This document shows, in pieces, positions 29,163 to 37,697 of a stretch of 54,408 nucleotides of DNA (position 1 is the stretch's first letter; every line of letters begins with the position of its first letter). Under the pieces are notes generated by a model. That model ran no database searches. It saw only the letters and a list, made by a program, of their open reading frames with translations, and was not told where the DNA came from. The position numbers and the translations under genes are program-made. Source of the stretch: a virus; IMG/VR virus record IMGVR_UViG_3300002835_000252, positions 1 to 54,408 of that record; one strand, 5' to 3'.

Positions 29163-29291
29163 CTAACTCACAGAAGTTTGCCGATGAATGGCGCCAAAAT
29201 TCATCTGAACTCTATTTGACCAATAGGTGGCTGCCTCGAATTTAGTATTCGGGGTCAAACTATATGGTCGTGTATGTTGAAGTATTTTCAT
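29163..29291 (-). CDS. Small 42-residue ORF with its own promoter and terminator
   Basis: MKILQHTRPYSLTPNTKFEA is the start; the rest is a polar sequence ending RQTSVS. It is the only ORF between a perfect host-type promoter (29334-29365) and a strong terminator (29096-29133), so a dedicated short transcript is made here. No clear ribosome site is seen. The RNA itself may be the product; coding is likely but not proven. Confidence 0.5.
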   Translation of the reverse strand: MKILQHTRPYSLTPNTKFEAATYWSNRVQMNFGAIHRQTSVS

Positions 29292-29333
29292 AGAATTTTG
29301 AGATTTGATTATGTGATTGTTAATAACAATGTA

Positions 29334-29365
29334 CAAATATACGAAATAAATTTTACATTTCCAAA
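29334..29365 (-). promoter_or_regulatory. Bacteroidota-type promoter for the short 29.1-29.3 kb transcript
   Basis: Minus strand TTTG, 20-base spacer, TATATTTG. Expected start near 29328, 37 bases before the 42-residue ORF. Confidence 0.8.
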
Positions 29366-29370
29366 TTTTT

Positions 29371-29973
29371 TTAGGACTTAAAATAAAGAATGTTGTTTAT
29401 AGAGAATGCCATTCTTCCAAAGTTTGAAGTTGGTTGGAGTGAACCTTCAAAAACAAACGGGGTTTTATTTCCACTACGAAGTTGTGAATATGCCTGTGAA
29501 ATTTTACCAATAGATGTACCCTGCCCAATCTGGTCACTATCACCACTCTTATAATAAAGAAATATGCCCTTATCTTTAAGACCAACAATTACCGCATCTT
29601 GATTAAATTTATTGGCAATAGAAACACAAACTTCGATAAATTCTTCTCGTGAAACAGATTCTGGCTTAATAAACAAAACACTTTCTTCGGTAATATCTTG
29701 TAGTTGTTCAGGACTTGCATCTTTCCAATCTGTTCCATCGGGTGCTTCTTGCCAATGTGCAATCAGTACATATCCACCCATCTTCTTTGATTGTAGTACC
29801 GAGAATAACTCTTTGTTACGTTGACGATTTTGTTTCTTTGTAAAGTTTGAACGGAAGGCAGATGCAACACAGAAATCATTATTCTTAACTTTATCAACTA
29901 ATCTAGATAGACTTGCTTCATTTATCTGACCAAACTCTGTAAGAGACTCTGTTATTATATTTTTTAATTTCAT
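29371..29973 (-). CDS. Leader-bearing hypothetical protein (possible packaged protein)
   Basis: A 200-residue protein from the ATG at 29973; the longer frame would start upstream of the promoter's start point. It opens MKLKNIITESLTEFGQINEA, a leader with ITE-S and INE-A sites that fit the I/L-x-E cleavage rule of T4 prohead protease. The body has DFCVASAFRSNFTKKQNRQR, GGYVLIAHWQEAP and KFNQDAVIVGLKDKGIFLYY, an alpha/beta domain I do not recognise with certainty. Promoter at 30007-30038, AAGGAAA ribosome site. Confidence 0.72.
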   Translation of the reverse strand: MKLKNIITESLTEFGQINEASLSRLVDKVKNNDFCVASAFRSNFTKKQNRQRNKELFSVLQSKKMGGYVLIAHWQEAPDGTDWKDASPEQLQDITEESVLFIKPESVSREEFIEVCVSIANKFNQDAVIVGLKDKGIFLYYKSGDSDQIGQGTSIGKISQAYSQLRSGNKTPFVFEGSLQPTSNFGRMAFSINNILYFKS

Positions 29974-30006
29974 TTGTGTTTCCTTATTATACTTGGATTT
30001 CGTGTA

Positions 30007-30038
30007 CGAATATACAGAAAAAATCTTACACAAACAAA
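30007..30038 (-). promoter_or_regulatory. Bacteroidota-type promoter before the 29371-29973 gene
   Basis: Minus strand TTTG, 20-base spacer, TATATTCG (one base off). Confidence 0.65.
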
Positions 30039-30044
30039 TAAAAA

Positions 30045-30404
30045 TTATATCGCGGTATAAATGGCAGCAAATTCTTTGTTTGTTAACTTCTCTCTACAAA
30101 GTAAAGATAATTCTCTTCCAACTTCCTCACGATATTTTTCAATCATGTAAGGCATAGATTCTGTTTCCTTTGTAATATCTTGAATTGCCTTTAAGATATT
30201 TTCGTGTTTCTTTGACTTTAAGAGTTTAGCCAATTCGAGTAATGACTCGGTTAGATGACCTTCTTGTGAGAATTTCTGTATTTTACCGACGGCAGTACGA
30301 ACATCTTTACCGATGTCTTCTTGTTCTTCTTTGATTACGTCAATTATCTTTTTTAATACCAAATCAGATTGTTTTAGTAATTCTTTTCTTGTTGATAGTT
30401 TCAT
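30045..30404 (-). CDS. Leader-family helical protein
   Basis: A 119-residue, highly helical protein starting MKLSTRKELLKQSDLVLKK, the same start as the 37698 and 37996 genes. After the leader come charged helices (KEEQEDIGKDVRTAVGKIQK, HENILKAIQDITKETESM). TAGGAG precedes the ATG. Unlike its sisters it has no Glu in the expected cleavage position. A scaffold-like or internal head protein is a guess. Confidence 0.65.
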   Translation of the reverse strand: MKLSTRKELLKQSDLVLKKIIDVIKEEQEDIGKDVRTAVGKIQKFSQEGHLTESLLELAKLLKSKKHENILKAIQDITKETESMPYMIEKYREEVGRELSLLCREKLTNKEFAAIYTAI

Positions 30405-30421
30405 TTTATACTCCTATTGTA

Positions 30422-30817
30422 TTAGTCCCACCAAATTCGGTATAGACCTGGTTCTACTTGATGGAGTTCATCTGCCTTCAAAGAAGCCTTACTCAATTTT
30501 GTAGTTGTTTTTACATAAAGACAAACACTACCTTCACGAGCAATTTGAATCTTTGCATCGGCTGGCAACTTGTCAATCAATTCTGCCTTGAAGTCATTAT
30601 ATCCATCAGGAAGTGCTTGTTTCATAATGTTCATTGCATCTTTCTTGCTGAACATTGCTGTGTTTTTCCACTCAATGTTTGAACCATGTTTGTTCGATCC
30701 ATACGCCTTTGCGAAACTCTTTGGGTCTTTACCAAGATTTACTTCCTTTACTGCCTCATTGATAGATTCAGTCAAAAGACCAGCAAGTTTCATCATTCGT
30801 TTTTTATTCAGTTCCAT
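30422..30817 (-). CDS. Leader-bearing hypothetical protein
   Basis: A 131-residue protein from the ATG at 30817, preceded by TTGGAGGATAAG; the longer frame treats this ribosome site as a TTG start. It opens MELNKKRMMKLAGLLTESIN then EAVKE, with LTE-S and INE-A protease-like sites. The rest is mixed alpha/beta (EWKNTAMFSKKDAMNIMKQA; IQIAREGSVCLYVKTTTKL). A degenerate relative of the CATATTTATA motif lies about 35 bases upstream (30849-30860). Likely co-expressed with virion genes. Confidence 0.68.
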   Translation of the reverse strand: MELNKKRMMKLAGLLTESINEAVKEVNLGKDPKSFAKAYGSNKHGSNIEWKNTAMFSKKDAMNIMKQALPDGYNDFKAELIDKLPADAKIQIAREGSVCLYVKTTTKLSKASLKADELHQVEPGLYRIWWD

Positions 30818-30848
30818 CTTATCCTCCAAAAAATACTATGGTTATATT

Positions 30849-31076
30849 CTACAAATATGGTTCAGGTTTTGTTTTCTTACGAGATAATAAAAAATAGCAC
30901 CCAAAAAAGAACAGCGCTACCCCATAAAATATAATGTCTGTTAGAGCATAACTCCCTGTGAGTTTCGTAACAAACGCAAAAGCCGCGTCGAATCCAAGAG
31001 GGTTGAAGAATGCCCCCAAGATTAAACAAGTTTTTGCCAAATTTTCTTTGTATTTTTGTTTTATTAAGACTGCCAT
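30849..31076 (-). CDS. Small membrane protein with two transmembrane segments
   Basis: A 75-residue protein from the ATG at 31076 (MAVLIKQKYKENLAKTC). Two hydrophobic segments are clear: LILGAFFNPLGFDAAFAFVT and TDIIFYGVALFFFGCYFLLS, ending in a basic tail RKKTKPEP. This is the size and shape of a holin or of a small membrane accessory protein, but no lysin is beside it. An AATAAATA form of the late motif lies at 31142-31149. Confidence 0.68.
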   Translation of the reverse strand: MAVLIKQKYKENLAKTCLILGAFFNPLGFDAAFAFVTKLTGSYALTDIIFYGVALFFFGCYFLLSRKKTKPEPYL

Positions 31077-31141
31077 TTTTATTTCCCATTTATTAATACC
31101 CAATGTGAAACATTCTGCCACAATTAACAAAACTTACTAAG

Positions 31142-31149
31142 AATAAATA
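31142..31149 (-). promoter_or_regulatory. Weak late-motif variant
   Basis: Minus strand ATATATTTATTCTTAG, one base off TATTTATA, 66 bases before the small membrane protein gene. Confidence 0.3.
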
Positions 31150-31159
31150 TATGGAATCC

Positions 31160-31864
31160 TTAAAATAATTCATCTGCAATAGAAAATATTTTAGGACGTT
31201 TAGACCCAACAATAGAGTGTTGGTATATTGAATCGTTGATTGCTAGGTACACGGGATTCCTAAACTTTTTTCCAAAGTGTAATATCTCACTTTCATTGTA
31301 CCCAAAGATAACAGAAATTGCATCTTTGTTAAAAAGAAAATGATTATCTTGTTTAGTTATCAATACGGCATCACCACTAAAATTTTCTGAAATCTCTGGA
31401 ACATCCGTCCAACTTTGCACAGGTCTTTCGGGAATATATTCAACAGGTTTCGTGTAAATCCAATATATTCCATTATCATATTCTACATCTTTCCATTCGT
31501 GAATTTCGGTGTCTTTTATAGTTTCCCATAATTGGTCATTTAGATATTCCAACCCACGATAAAGTAATGTACCAACCTCGGTTTTAGGTGAAAAAATGCC
31601 GGGATATAATCTAGAAGACTTCTTAAAGAGTTTATAGTTATCATATAATTTCTCTGCAACATCATCGGTAGATGACATAACCCAACGTTGTAATAGTCTT
31701 AAAAAGTAATCTTCTTTCTGTGTATTCGGTTCTCCGGCTCTTTTATGTTGTAACATAGAGAGTTCGTCGGAGTATGGATATTTGGGATCACCGAATGCTA
31801 CCTTTTGAAATACGGTGTTCGGTGATTCATCGAACTCTTTTAATATGTTTTTTAGTTTAATCAT
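31160..31864 (-). CDS. Probable ADP-ribosyltransferase (R-S-E type) with a capsid-leader-like start
   Basis: A 234-residue protein. The leader is MIKLKNILKEFDES. The body has the three marks of arginine-type ADP-ribosyltransferases in order: GTLLYRGLEY (the Arg strand, near residue 88), PVQSWTDVPEISENFS (the S-T-S strand, near 153) and GYNESEILHFG (an ExE loop, near 190). T4 packages a similar enzyme, Alt, and injects it to modify host RNA polymerase at once after infection. The leader and late-type motif (31868-31875) fit such a role. The catalytic assignment is by eye and moderately sure; the target is unknown. Confidence 0.65.
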   Translation of the reverse strand: MIKLKNILKEFDESPNTVFQKVAFGDPKYPYSDELSMLQHKRAGEPNTQKEDYFLRLLQRWVMSSTDDVAEKLYDNYKLFKKSSRLYPGIFSPKTEVGTLLYRGLEYLNDQLWETIKDTEIHEWKDVEYDNGIYWIYTKPVEYIPERPVQSWTDVPEISENFSGDAVLITKQDNHFLFNKDAISVIFGYNESEILHFGKKFRNPVYLAINDSIYQHSIVGSKRPKIFSIADELF

Positions 31865-31867
31865 ACC

Positions 31868-31875
31868 TATAAATA
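31868..31875 (-). promoter_or_regulatory. Candidate late promoter motif (TATTTATA)
   Basis: Minus strand TTCATATTTATAGGTATG, ending four bases before the ATG of the ADP-ribosyltransferase-like gene. As at 15264, the transcript would be nearly leaderless. Confidence 0.45.
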
Positions 31876-31894
31876 TGAAAAAAATATATTTTTA

Positions 31895-32056
31895 TTATTT
31901 AGAAGGTTCGGTATTTGTAACTCCCTTTGTCCACTTTGGAATAAAAGGACAATTCTTACATTTGTTACCACAGCATTTACCACGACGAAGGTGATACTCC
32001 CGTAGAAATATCACCTTCCCTTCTTCGTTTATGTAGTAGTCGTTACTTGATTTCAT
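31895..32056 (-). CDS. Small Cys-rich protein, DUF5522-like
   Basis: A 53-residue protein from the ATG at 32056. FLREYHLRRGKCCGNKCKNC followed by PF is the pattern of short proteins (DUF5522-type) that are common in Bacteroidota genomes; four Cys could bind a metal. The gene overlaps the end of the GIY-YIG gene by 14 bases. Function is unknown in all members I know of. Its presence supports a Bacteroidota host. Confidence 0.7.
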   Translation of the reverse strand: MKSSNDYYINEEGKVIFLREYHLRRGKCCGNKCKNCPFIPKWTKGVTNTEPSK

Positions 32057-32819
32057 GTTCCCATTTAAAGAAGTTTCCTTTAATTCCTTTTTTGTATCGT
32101 TTACCATAAAGATGTAGTCTGAATCCACTAGAGTCCATGTTCAATATTTTTCCCCATTCCGTTGCGGTTTTTCTTTGTCCAATATAGTCGCCAACAATAC
32201 ATACGGAATACCCTTTAAAGTTTGGATTATTCTCCCCTTTAGAAATACTTCTTTCTATCCGAGTTTTACTAATTCTTGATTTTGTTTCTTCTGTGAAGAT
32301 TCTGCCTTTAAGTTTTTCACCTATTTTTCTTTTAGTGTCTTGCGTGTGTTTCCGACCAAAGGCAGGACTATCTTTACCACGTTTGCCATACATCGGATTT
32401 TTTTCACCAGACATTTTTCCAATCAAATTTTCTGATATTTTTATACGAGTTTCCTGTGAATGTTGTTTTCCCCACATGACATTGCCTTCACCACGTCTGG
32501 ATTCACTCATTTTTTTTCTAGTAACTTCAATATGTTTTCTTCCAAAAAATAGTGGACCACCATTTGAACAATTATTAGCATTGTAAAATATTGGATTATT
32601 ACCAACATCATAGTAGTTTAACCAATACTCTTCACGTTTTATCAACTCTTCGTAGGAAGAACATACTTCAAGTATTTCCTTCTTAAAAGAACTCTTACCA
32701 TATTTTTTTATTGCCTTTTTGAGTAACCGACCAGAACCGATATATTTTGGATTATTCTTACTATCTCTACCGATATATTTTTTACCATTTACAAGATTTG
32801 TGGTCATATAAATAATCAT
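32043..32819 (-). CDS. GIY-YIG homing endonuclease with NUMOD3 repeats
   Basis: A 258-residue protein. The GIY-YIG nuclease domain is at the N-terminus (MIIYMTTNLVNGKKYIGRDS, then YIGSGRLLKKAIKKYG and the catalytic Glu in KREEYWLNYY). Four or more NUMOD3 repeats follow (FFGRKHIEVTRKKMS, MWGKQHSQETRIKIS, MYGKRGKDSPAFGRKHTQDT), with a C-terminal DNA-binding tail (ATEWGKILNMDSSGFRLHLY). AAAAGG precedes the ATG. It is free-standing just after the reductase gene and probably cuts that gene or a neighbour in related phages. Confidence 0.92.
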   Translation of the reverse strand: MIIYMTTNLVNGKKYIGRDSKNNPKYIGSGRLLKKAIKKYGKSSFKKEILEVCSSYEELIKREEYWLNYYDVGNNPIFYNANNCSNGGPLFFGRKHIEVTRKKMSESRRGEGNVMWGKQHSQETRIKISENLIGKMSGEKNPMYGKRGKDSPAFGRKHTQDTKRKIGEKLKGRIFTEETKSRISKTRIERSISKGENNPNFKGYSVCIVGDYIGQRKTATEWGKILNMDSSGFRLHLYGKRYKKGIKGNFFKWEHEIK

Positions 32820-32832
32820 AACTTTTTACCTT

Positions 32833-35800
32833 TTATTTTATTTCACAACCCGATGCACCACACGCAATTTCACCAGTGAGATTTGTTTCATCTTCCATTT
32901 CTACAATTTCCGATAAATTAACATCTTTGAGAGTTTCCATTAACTGATGATATTTTTCTTCGGTAATGTCCTCGAAAGGTGCCTGGGTATAACTATGATC
33001 GTCGAAAGGCAACACAGATATACCGTTGTATGAATCACGATTTGACCATAACCATTCTCCGACCGCCGGCCATTCATTTTCTCTTATACTTACCGTTGCC
33101 GAAATATTGTGGGTGTTCATTCCGTTTCGGTGACCAGGACGAATCCATTGACTATTAAACCACTTTACACGTTCGAGAAGTTGGAGTGGTGATTCAGTAC
33201 GAAGAATAGAACCTTCCGGTGCCTTTTGTGGAATACCAATCACGGCAGTATCATGTGGACGGAAATATTCGTTTTCTACTAATTGTGGGTGTTTCTGTGC
33301 CAAGTAATCGTAAATTGCTTCGTTTTTACCAACACGAATACGACGAAGATAATAATCGTTATGCCAAGCATGAATACCCGATGAACAACCAAGTGTGAGA
33401 GATGATGTACCCGCGGGTTTAATTGTTGTTACACGTGCCGCTTTATTGATTCCAAGTATTTCGGACAATCTTTCATTTTCTTCTTTTGCAATTTTTGCAG
33501 CTGATTTTACATCTAACTTTTGTACTGCACCCGAACCAATTCCGGTCATACCAACGCCAAGAAGAGCATCCTTCTCCGTTGTTCTTTGCCAGATTGGACG
33601 AAGATAATGGAAGTCTGTGTATGTTGCCTGTAACGTTCCGATGAATGTTGCGGCCTTAACACGTGCTTCTAAATCTGCCTGGTCAACTACATCTGATACA
33701 TTTACTTCACAGAGATTGCAAAATTGGAATGGACGTAAGGCAATCTCACAACATTGGGTGATAAACACTCCACTCATCTGATTATTTGAATCATCGGTAA
33801 CTACACCTACTGTATGATTATTGTCAACCGTTATGTTATAAACATCATGCAATCCATCTAATTTTTCAACACGAAGAACTTTATGATTATATGTGGATGC
33901 CGTTTCTTTTAATTGGTCAAAAGTACGAAATACATATTCATTATCATAATCATTTGAAATTTCTGTTCTAATTCTTTTAGCGATACCACCGGTTTTACAC
34001 GCAACTTCCCACTCCTCTTTCTTCGGCTCTCTACCAAGAGAATCTTTCAAATCATTAAATATATTTATTTGTTTTTCAAATGTAATTTTTTGCTTGTTTA
34101 TTTTACCGGTTTTACTACGTTTAATAAACGATGATATACTTTCTTCGGTCGAATTTGCACAACTTTTTGAACAATAAACAACGTGTTTATCAGAGTGGTG
34201 TAAGTGCAATTTCTCACTACAATTTGGATTACCACAAGATTTTTTCACCCAAACAGAGTTGTCTTTAATGTATGCACTATAACCGTTTGATTCTAATTTC
34301 GCCAATGTACGGGAAACTCTTGGATCAACGTCATCATATCCAAGTTCACTTGCACACCATGAAAGTAAACTTGACGGAGAATTGAACCAATTATTTCTTC
34401 TCCACGATGAAAACATAATTGGCATTCCATTTTGTTTTACAGCAACTTCCCATTCACGGGATGATACCTTTCTACCATATAAACGAGTTAACTCTAATGC
34501 AAATTGTTCGATTTGATTATTTGTGTAACCGGAATATTTTGAATTATTTTCACCGGTATTATCATTCTGTGCGTGATATTCGGCGTGTTCTTTGAAAGTC
34601 ATTATTTGTAGATTTTCAGGATGGTTATTAAGTGGATTGTAGTCTTTGTGATGAACTACCAATGAACCTTTAATCCAACCATTTGATTTTGATTGATTAT
34701 ACATAGAAGACCAAACATCCGGTTGATAAAATTTTGTAATCAATCTGTGTTCAAATATTTTATCCAATTTGGTATTTCGAGTATCACAATACACACGCCA
34801 GTATTTATGAGGGTTTGTTTTTGAAACTTGTTCTTGTTTCTTTGTGAATCTGGAAAGAGAATCACCTTTCTTCAAATCTTTAGCTTCTACACGGGTCCCA
34901 TCACGCAATAACATACCGTGGTCAGGTGTAACATCTAAATGGGAACCGTCATCTAGATGAACACGAACCAATTCTACACCCTCTCGTGTTTTTCTTGGAC
35001 TACGTGCCCACTGGATAGAAACCTTACCATCAATTCTGTTTACAGAATAAACAGGTACATCTTCTCCAGATTTTGCTAATTCACCAATCGATACTGATCC
35101 ACGTCCATCTGCAACGGCAATCTTTGTGTCATGTGCCATGCAGGGATTTGTGCCCCAGTCCTTATCATTTGAAAAATAAATACCCGGCTCGCCTGCATTT
35201 GAAAGTTCTATCTTCTTCCATAATTCCTTGAAAAATTCTTCACTAACTTTACTACGGAGCAATACCGCCGAATTATTTGCACGTCCACGTTGAGGATTCA
35301 ATTCCCACCATGCACCAAACTTACATGAAATCATTTCATCATCATCGGCGGAAAATAAAGAAATAAGAGCAGCACGACGAATGCCACCGGCGAGAACTGC
35401 ATCTGCAATATGACAAACAATATCGTGAACTTCGATTGGAGTTAGTTTATCACCATCCTTTTTCAAATCTAAAATAGAACGAATCTTCTCAACACAAATA
35501 CGAAGTGGTTCTGGTCCTGGTGCCTTTCCGCCTGATGTAATAAGTCGAGAACCTTTTGGTCTAATATCCGAGTAATCAAATCGAAGGGATGAACCACCCA
35601 TGAAGTACGATTTAATTATTGCTTTAATTGTATCAGCCCAACCTTCAATAGAATCCGATACAAGGAATCTTCTTTCTCTATCTTGTTTTGGTTTACGAAT
35701 TTCAGGGAGTTTCTCAACGTGATGTTTCTGAACAGAATAACCTACACCGGTTCCACCGAGAAGGAGGAACATCACTTCACCGAAAGCACGCCAATCATCG

Positions 35801-36078
35801 ATAGGCATATAGGCACAATTATAAATTCGGTTTGGACTTATTTCGATTGGTTTACCGCCGAATTGAAGTGAACGCATTGAAGGGAGAACTTTCTTGTCAT
35901 ATACAAATTTATAGACGTTTTCAATTTCATCATGGAGTTGTGGATATTTTTTTTGGTGCATTTGTTTATTTCGTGTCACCAACTCTTCCCAAGTTTCCCG
36001 ACGATTTAATTCGGGTATGAAACGAGCGTATTTCATATACACGGTTATATCTGACAATATTCTATTACTGATTTCCAT
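32833..36078 (-). CDS. nrdJ: Class II (B12-dependent) ribonucleotide reductase with an intein
   Basis: A precursor of 1081 residues; without the 463-residue intein the enzyme is about 618. The true start is the ATG at 36078 (MEISNRILSD); the longer frame reads the ribosome site as TTG. Reductase features: LPSMRSLQFGGKPIE, NCAYMPIDDWRAFGEVMFLL, GGTGVGYS, GGIRRAALISLFS, the NPC-EIAL active-site region and a C-terminal CGASGC redox pair. These fit the monomeric adenosylcobalamin-dependent type, so it needs host B12 but no oxygen or second subunit. The phage thioredoxin may reduce it. No clear promoter is seen in the 128-base gap 36079-36206. Confidence 0.92.
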   Translation of the reverse strand: MEISNRILSDITVYMKYARFIPELNRRETWEELVTRNKQMHQKKYPQLHDEIENVYKFVYDKKVLPSMRSLQFGGKPIEISPNRIYNCAYMPIDDWRAFGEVMFLLLGGTGVGYSVQKHHVEKLPEIRKPKQDRERRFLVSDSIEGWADTIKAIIKSYFMGGSSLRFDYSDIRPKGSRLITSGGKAPGPEPLRICVEKIRSILDLKKDGDKLTPIEVHDIVCHIADAVLAGGIRRAALISLFSADDDEMISCKFGAWWELNPQRGRANNSAVLLRSKVSEEFFKELWKKIELSNAGEPGIYFSNDKDWGTNPCMAHDTKIAVADGRGSVSIGELAKSGEDVPVYSVNRIDGKVSIQWARSPRKTREGVELVRVHLDDGSHLDVTPDHGMLLRDGTRVEAKDLKKGDSLSRFTKKQEQVSKTNPHKYWRVYCDTRNTKLDKIFEHRLITKFYQPDVWSSMYNQSKSNGWIKGSLVVHHKDYNPLNNHPENLQIMTFKEHAEYHAQNDNTGENNSKYSGYTNNQIEQFALELTRLYGRKVSSREWEVAVKQNGMPIMFSSWRRNNWFNSPSSLLSWCASELGYDDVDPRVSRTLAKLESNGYSAYIKDNSVWVKKSCGNPNCSEKLHLHHSDKHVVYCSKSCANSTEESISSFIKRSKTGKINKQKITFEKQINIFNDLKDSLGREPKKEEWEVACKTGGIAKRIRTEISNDYDNEYVFRTFDQLKETASTYNHKVLRVEKLDGLHDVYNITVDNNHTVGVVTDDSNNQMSGVFITQCCEIALRPFQFCNLCEVNVSDVVDQADLEARVKAATFIGTLQATYTDFHYLRPIWQRTTEKDALLGVGMTGIGSGAVQKLDVKSAAKIAKEENERLSEILGINKAARVTTIKPAGTSSLTLGCSSGIHAWHNDYYLRRIRVGKNEAIYDYLAQKHPQLVENEYFRPHDTAVIGIPQKAPEGSILRTESPLQLLERVKWFNSQWIRPGHRNGMNTHNISATVSIRENEWPAVGEWLWSNRDSYNGISVLPFDDHSYTQAPFEDITEEKYHQLMETLKDVNLSEIVEMEDETNLTGEIACGASGCEIK
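33754..35142 (-). other. Intein with HNH endonuclease in ribonucleotide reductase
   Basis: 463 residues inserted just before the active-site Cys (GTNP then C-CEIAL). It starts CMAHDTKIAVADGRGSVSIG (block A) and has HLDVTPDHGMLLRDG (block B). In the middle lies an HNH nuclease (LVVHHKDYNPLNNHPENLQI) with two repeats of the GR-EW type and Cys zinc fingers. It ends VYNITVDNNHTVGVV (block F) and GVFITQ-C. The usual His-Asn end is Thr-Gln, which is rare but occurs in some active inteins. Confidence 0.88.
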
Positions 36079-36206
36079 ATAATTCTCCAACTTAATTTTT
36101 ATTAAAAACGACTATTTTCTTTTTGAAACCAACGGGGTGTAGAGATAAGTATGTAGTTTGAAAAGAAAAAACGTGGTTTTATAAAAAAAAATTTATACAC
36201 TAACTA

Positions 36207-37562
36207 TTAAAATCCTTCCAAATCCTTAAACTTTTGTGATAATGATTTTTTCAACAAACCATCACCTTTCATATTATCCGAGACAGATTTCCCCATATCA
36301 GAATTTGGTTCAAAGATTTCAATGTGTCCTGTCATTGTATTTATCTTACTTGGAAATGTCATACCGTCTGGACCGAATCGGTTCTTGATAATGTGCCATC
36401 TTCCTGTTCCACCAATCTTATCATTCAACTTACGAGAGAGGGACATAATGAAGTCACACACCATAACTTTATTATACGATTCTGAAACTTTATTGCCCTC
36501 GATAACATCTTCTTCAGTAGAACTTCTATTTGCCTGAGAGGCAGTCCAAACCGGAATATCGTATTCGCCGGCAAGTCCTCGTAGGTCTTCATAGATGTCA
36601 TTTAATTCTAATCTCTTATCACCGGCCTTCGATGGACGGATAAGGTCTGCATAATCAATAATAATCATATCAGGCGGTTTACCCTGTGATATACATTTCT
36701 CGATGTGTGAAGTAATTGTAGTAACCGATGCCGTTCTTGTGGGATAATACTTAATAATAAGTTGACCACTAAGTGATTCCATTATACCTTTAATTTTATC
36801 TTTTGCACCTTCTTCTTCTAAGTTTTGAAATGCTATGTTTGTAAGATAAGCATCTATACGACGACCAACGTAGTATGCGTTTAATTCAAGAGTATAATAA
36901 ATAACAGTCTTTCCTTGTTTTATGGCATTGGCCGCAATATTTATCAAACCCCACGATTTACCACCACCGGCGGGAGCAACAACAACTCCCAATTCACCAC
37001 CTGCGATTCCACCATTTGTTATATCGTTTATTACCGACCACCCTGTTGAAACACAATTTCTAGCGCCAACGGCATATCTTTCTTCTATCTGACTATTGTA
37101 TTCGTGACCAACGTCTTTATCGGCACCGGCTTTTAAGGCAGAATCGACTTTGCGTTTGATTTCGTCAAATTTACCCGCTTTTAATAAGTCAACCGATTCA
37201 AGAATGGCAACTTTCATCTTTTGATTTTTGCAGAACTCGATGACGGTATTCTTAACGTATTCTAAGTCTGTTGAATTTTGAAGCCGGTATGCCTCTTTAA
37301 GAGAATCAACAATAGAAGTTTTTGTTAATTTATCTTCAATAGATACAACTTCGGACTTAAATACTTCTTGGGTGGGTGGCGCCTTATACTTGTTATAGTA
37401 ATTTAATATTTTATTTACAATCCAAGAATTAGATTGTGATTCAAAATAATTCGATTCAATCAAATCGGAAACTTGTTGAAGGAATGCTCTATCCGAAATA
37501 AGTGATGATATTACTTTTGTTTGAAATGTATGTCCGAACTCTGCTAGATTATCGTGTTGCAT
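36207..37562 (-). CDS. 41: Replicative DNA helicase, T4 gp41-like (DnaB family)
   Basis: A 451-residue RecA-fold hexameric helicase. Walker A is VVVAPAGGGKSWG near residue 197; YYTLELNAYYVGRR is motif H1a; Walker B is MIIIDYADLIRPS near residue 300; QANRSS follows as motif H3; a C-terminal RWHIIKNRFG is H4, with the Arg that reaches the next subunit. It unwinds the fork ahead of gp43. Expression comes from the host-type promoter at 37591-37622, which follows the same terminator hairpin seen before gp44. No separate primase is seen in the window. Confidence 0.94.
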   Translation of the reverse strand: MQHDNLAEFGHTFQTKVISSLISDRAFLQQVSDLIESNYFESQSNSWIVNKILNYYNKYKAPPTQEVFKSEVVSIEDKLTKTSIVDSLKEAYRLQNSTDLEYVKNTVIEFCKNQKMKVAILESVDLLKAGKFDEIKRKVDSALKAGADKDVGHEYNSQIEERYAVGARNCVSTGWSVINDITNGGIAGGELGVVVAPAGGGKSWGLINIAANAIKQGKTVIYYTLELNAYYVGRRIDAYLTNIAFQNLEEEGAKDKIKGIMESLSGQLIIKYYPTRTASVTTITSHIEKCISQGKPPDMIIIDYADLIRPSKAGDKRLELNDIYEDLRGLAGEYDIPVWTASQANRSSTEEDVIEGNKVSESYNKVMVCDFIMSLSRKLNDKIGGTGRWHIIKNRFGPDGMTFPSKINTMTGHIEIFEPNSDMGKSVSDNMKGDGLLKKSLSQKFKDLEGF

Positions 37563-37590
37563 AGGTAGTATAAAGTTGTTTTAGCGAGGA

Positions 37591-37622
37591 CAAATATACG
37601 GAATGTTCAGGACATATCCAAA
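37591..37622 (-). promoter_or_regulatory. Bacteroidota-type promoter before gp41
   Basis: Minus strand TTTG, 20-base spacer, TATATTTG, with the same ATATGTCC start of spacer as the gp44 promoter. Confidence 0.8.
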
Positions 37623-37623
37623 T

Positions 37624-37650
37624 AAAAAAAGGAACCGAAGTTCCCTTTTG
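37624..37650 (-). terminator. Hairpin terminator, copy of 4463-4490
   Basis: Minus strand GGAAC-TTCG-GTTCC followed by seven T, 48 bases after the stop of the 37698 gene and directly before the gp41 promoter. Confidence 0.85.
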
Positions 37651-37697
37651 TTATTTCGTCTGATTACTATATTGGTTATGTACCATAATCATATCAA

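Noticed and set aside
36079-36206. A promoter before the ribonucleotide reductase gene
   Set aside because: The gap is AT-rich but holds neither a TAnnTTTG box at proper spacing nor TATTTATA.
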